From assembly GCA_964006375.1 (NCBI GenBank), contig OZ023267.1:23921739-23985738 (forward strand): 64,000 nucleotides of DNA. Direction: 5' to 3'. How positions within the stretch are numbered: the stretch's first letter is position 1; each line of letters opens with the position of its first letter. Made by a program: the position numbers and the translations under genes. This document shows, piece by piece, positions 62,505-64,000 of this stretch. The notes below the pieces were generated by a model. The model did not search any database and was not told the origin of the DNA. It was given only the letters and a program-made list of their open reading frames with translations. The DNA comes from Tillus elongatus (lineage: Eukaryota > Arthropoda > Insecta > Coleoptera > Cleridae).

Positions 62505-63150
62505 ATTCGGGACGCAGCAAGTGCGTTATAGTAGCGAATTTTCTTAAGAATTGTACACTATTATTATACGGCATATTAGTAAAGTTAATACTTTAAACTT
62601 ACAGAGACCTTGAAGATCGATTTTAGAGGTCCTAGTACGCGCACATTTGAAGAAATCTTTCAAAAGTGTTACCATCGATATCTCTCTATTATCAAAAAAA
62701 TCTTGCGTCTTAACTCCTTTTGAGAAAAATGTCCAAAACTCAATTTTATATGAAGCTAAAGAACTAAATTTTGCTATATCTGTAGATAAGTGTAAGTCTC
62801 TTTAGAAGAAACTTGTATTACAAATTTCATGAAAGTTATACAGAAGATTTCCAGAAGGAAACTTAATTCATATTTAGAAAAGTAAACTATCTGCCAAATT
62901 ATAAACGTAGCAGTTATTTTTCCTTATGAATCGACAGTATGATTTCGTTTTAGTCAACCTAATCAAACCGGTTTTTTCAATATCAAAAATAACAAAATTA
63001 TAATTTCAGACTCAAAGGTGACAAACTTATTTAGGCGTTTTGAACAAAAATGATATCTTGTTCAAAACGTACGAAATCTGTACACTATTGTTTCTCCAAA
63101 TGTCAAAATAAAACATTAAAAAAAATACATTCATCGAGCTCGATTCGATC
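62505..63150 (+). repeat. Family variant without (TA)n, copy 2
   Basis: Head TTCGGGACGCAGCAAGTGCG at 62507, body inverse to 33957-34640 throughout (TCGATATCTCTCTATTATCA, CAGTTATTTTTCCTTATGAA), ending near ATACATTCATCGAGCTCGAT. It runs about 645 bp with no (TA)n tract. Confidence 0.5.
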
Positions 63151-63284
63151 GCGTAACTGTTTCTAGCCACATGTAAAGTCTCATTCCAGTTACTCAGATA
63201 CTTACAAAAATATGGCGTTTTAAAAAAGTTTTCCCCAATTTTCCACCGGAAAAACTTGAGCATAAAGGCTGATTAGCGAACTCG

Positions 63285-63356
63285 ACCTCGGTTTTCGCTC
63301 AAACAAGATTGTTTCCAAGTTTGAAATCAGTTTAGTATTTTTTGAGTTATCGCTCG

Positions 63357-63455
<99 letters not shown>

Positions 63456-63580
63456 TAACATTTTAACGGGCCTTGGTTTTGGCTTCTAGGGACCCAAATT
63501 CGTGCTCATCTGAAAAATGTTTTCAAAAGCTTTTCATCGTGACCTCTCTATTAGCCAGTTATTCTTAAGGAACATTTGCT
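63285..63580 (+). repeat. Partial (TA)n-type element
   Basis: Lead-in TTTTTTGAGTTATCGCTCGG, (TA)n at 63359-63448, tail GGCTTCTAGGGACCCAAATT, diverged from the main type (TTTTAACGGGCCTTGG). Confidence 0.5.
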
Positions 63581-64000
63581 AATAACTTAGATATATAAGC
63601 TGGGATCAGAAGCTCTTGGAACATCTGTAATTTTTATACCACGTTTTATGGACTGCTGTACATTAAATGTCCAATCATAAGGACACTCTTAGTTACCAGG
63701 TGTCATTGTAGGTTGTTGTTCAGTAGCTTCTGTTACATTGTTAATTACCCCGCCGTTCTCACTCGCGATCTGTCACATTCTGATCGCCTGGTGCCGGATC
63801 GTATTACTCAATAACAGGGCATTTTTCTTTTGTGTAGTTGCCAGAATGTAGGTATTGTTGCAAAAAGAGTATTTGAAAACATCTGTTTCTATTCCTGCCA
63901 ACAACGTGCTAAAAGCACAGTATATAACATTTTATACGAAATCCGTCTATTTATACAGGGGGATTCTGCAGGAATGCAAGTATTTCAGGGGTAAATTCAG
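63581..64000. other. No gene seen
   Basis: Unassigned up to the window edge. Confidence 0.5.

Overview
The window looks like intergenic DNA of an arthropod, most likely an insect. The LINE, mariner, Penelope and Polinton families present and the long (TA)n arrays fit that, but the species cannot be named from the sequence. I see no convincing host gene. Almost everything recognisable is a mobile element or the wreck of one, often nested.

The outstanding feature is a complete Polinton/Maverick-type element at 7853-18811 (10,959 bp). It starts 5'-AG and ends CT-3', has inverted arms of about 0.74 and 0.97 kb, and is flanked by a perfect 6-bp duplication (aacgat). It carries a virion-assembly set with open reading frames: A32-type packaging ATPase, adenain-like protease, penton-like minor capsid protein and major-capsid-like protein. 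It also carries a small membrane-active-like protein, a DUF8207-like protein, a fibre-like coiled-coil protein, a KilA-N/BRO protein and a 41-residue lone chromodomain. Neither a protein-primed DNA polymerase nor an integrase catalytic core is visible, so it is probably mobilised in trans. Layout: left arm, KilA-N (+), a leftward group (DUF8207, fibre, chromodomain, with the ATPase further right), a divergent promoter, a compact rightward group (core protein, protease, penton, 53-aa ORF, major capsid), a 6 x 217-bp repeat block, right arm.

Other elements are as follows. An intact DD41D mariner with 417-bp inverted repeats (2022-4090) sits inside a (TA)n array. Decayed mariner/Tc1 copies lie at 5.8-6.4, 32.0-32.5, 44.1-45.4 and 57.5-58.4 kb. 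LINE fragments of at least five kinds lie at 0-0.7, 27.3-28.8, 39.9-40.5, 41.3-42.7, 48.2-49.1, 49.7-51.0, 56.7-57.5 and 61.4-61.9 kb. Penelope-like fragments carry a GIY-YIG domain (54.6 kb) and hammerhead-like motifs (5.5, 52.1 and 55.0 kb), and an isolated, well-formed hammerhead ribozyme lies at 45.65 kb. A hAT relic lies at 51.6-52.5 kb.

The rest is dominated by one interspersed family whose end reads GGACGCAGCAAGTGCGTTAT. It occurs about 20 times, either as short elements with both ends inverted (180-350 bp) or as longer elements with an internal (TA)n tract and a hairpin tail. Both the intact mariner and the Polinton are inserted in copies of this family.
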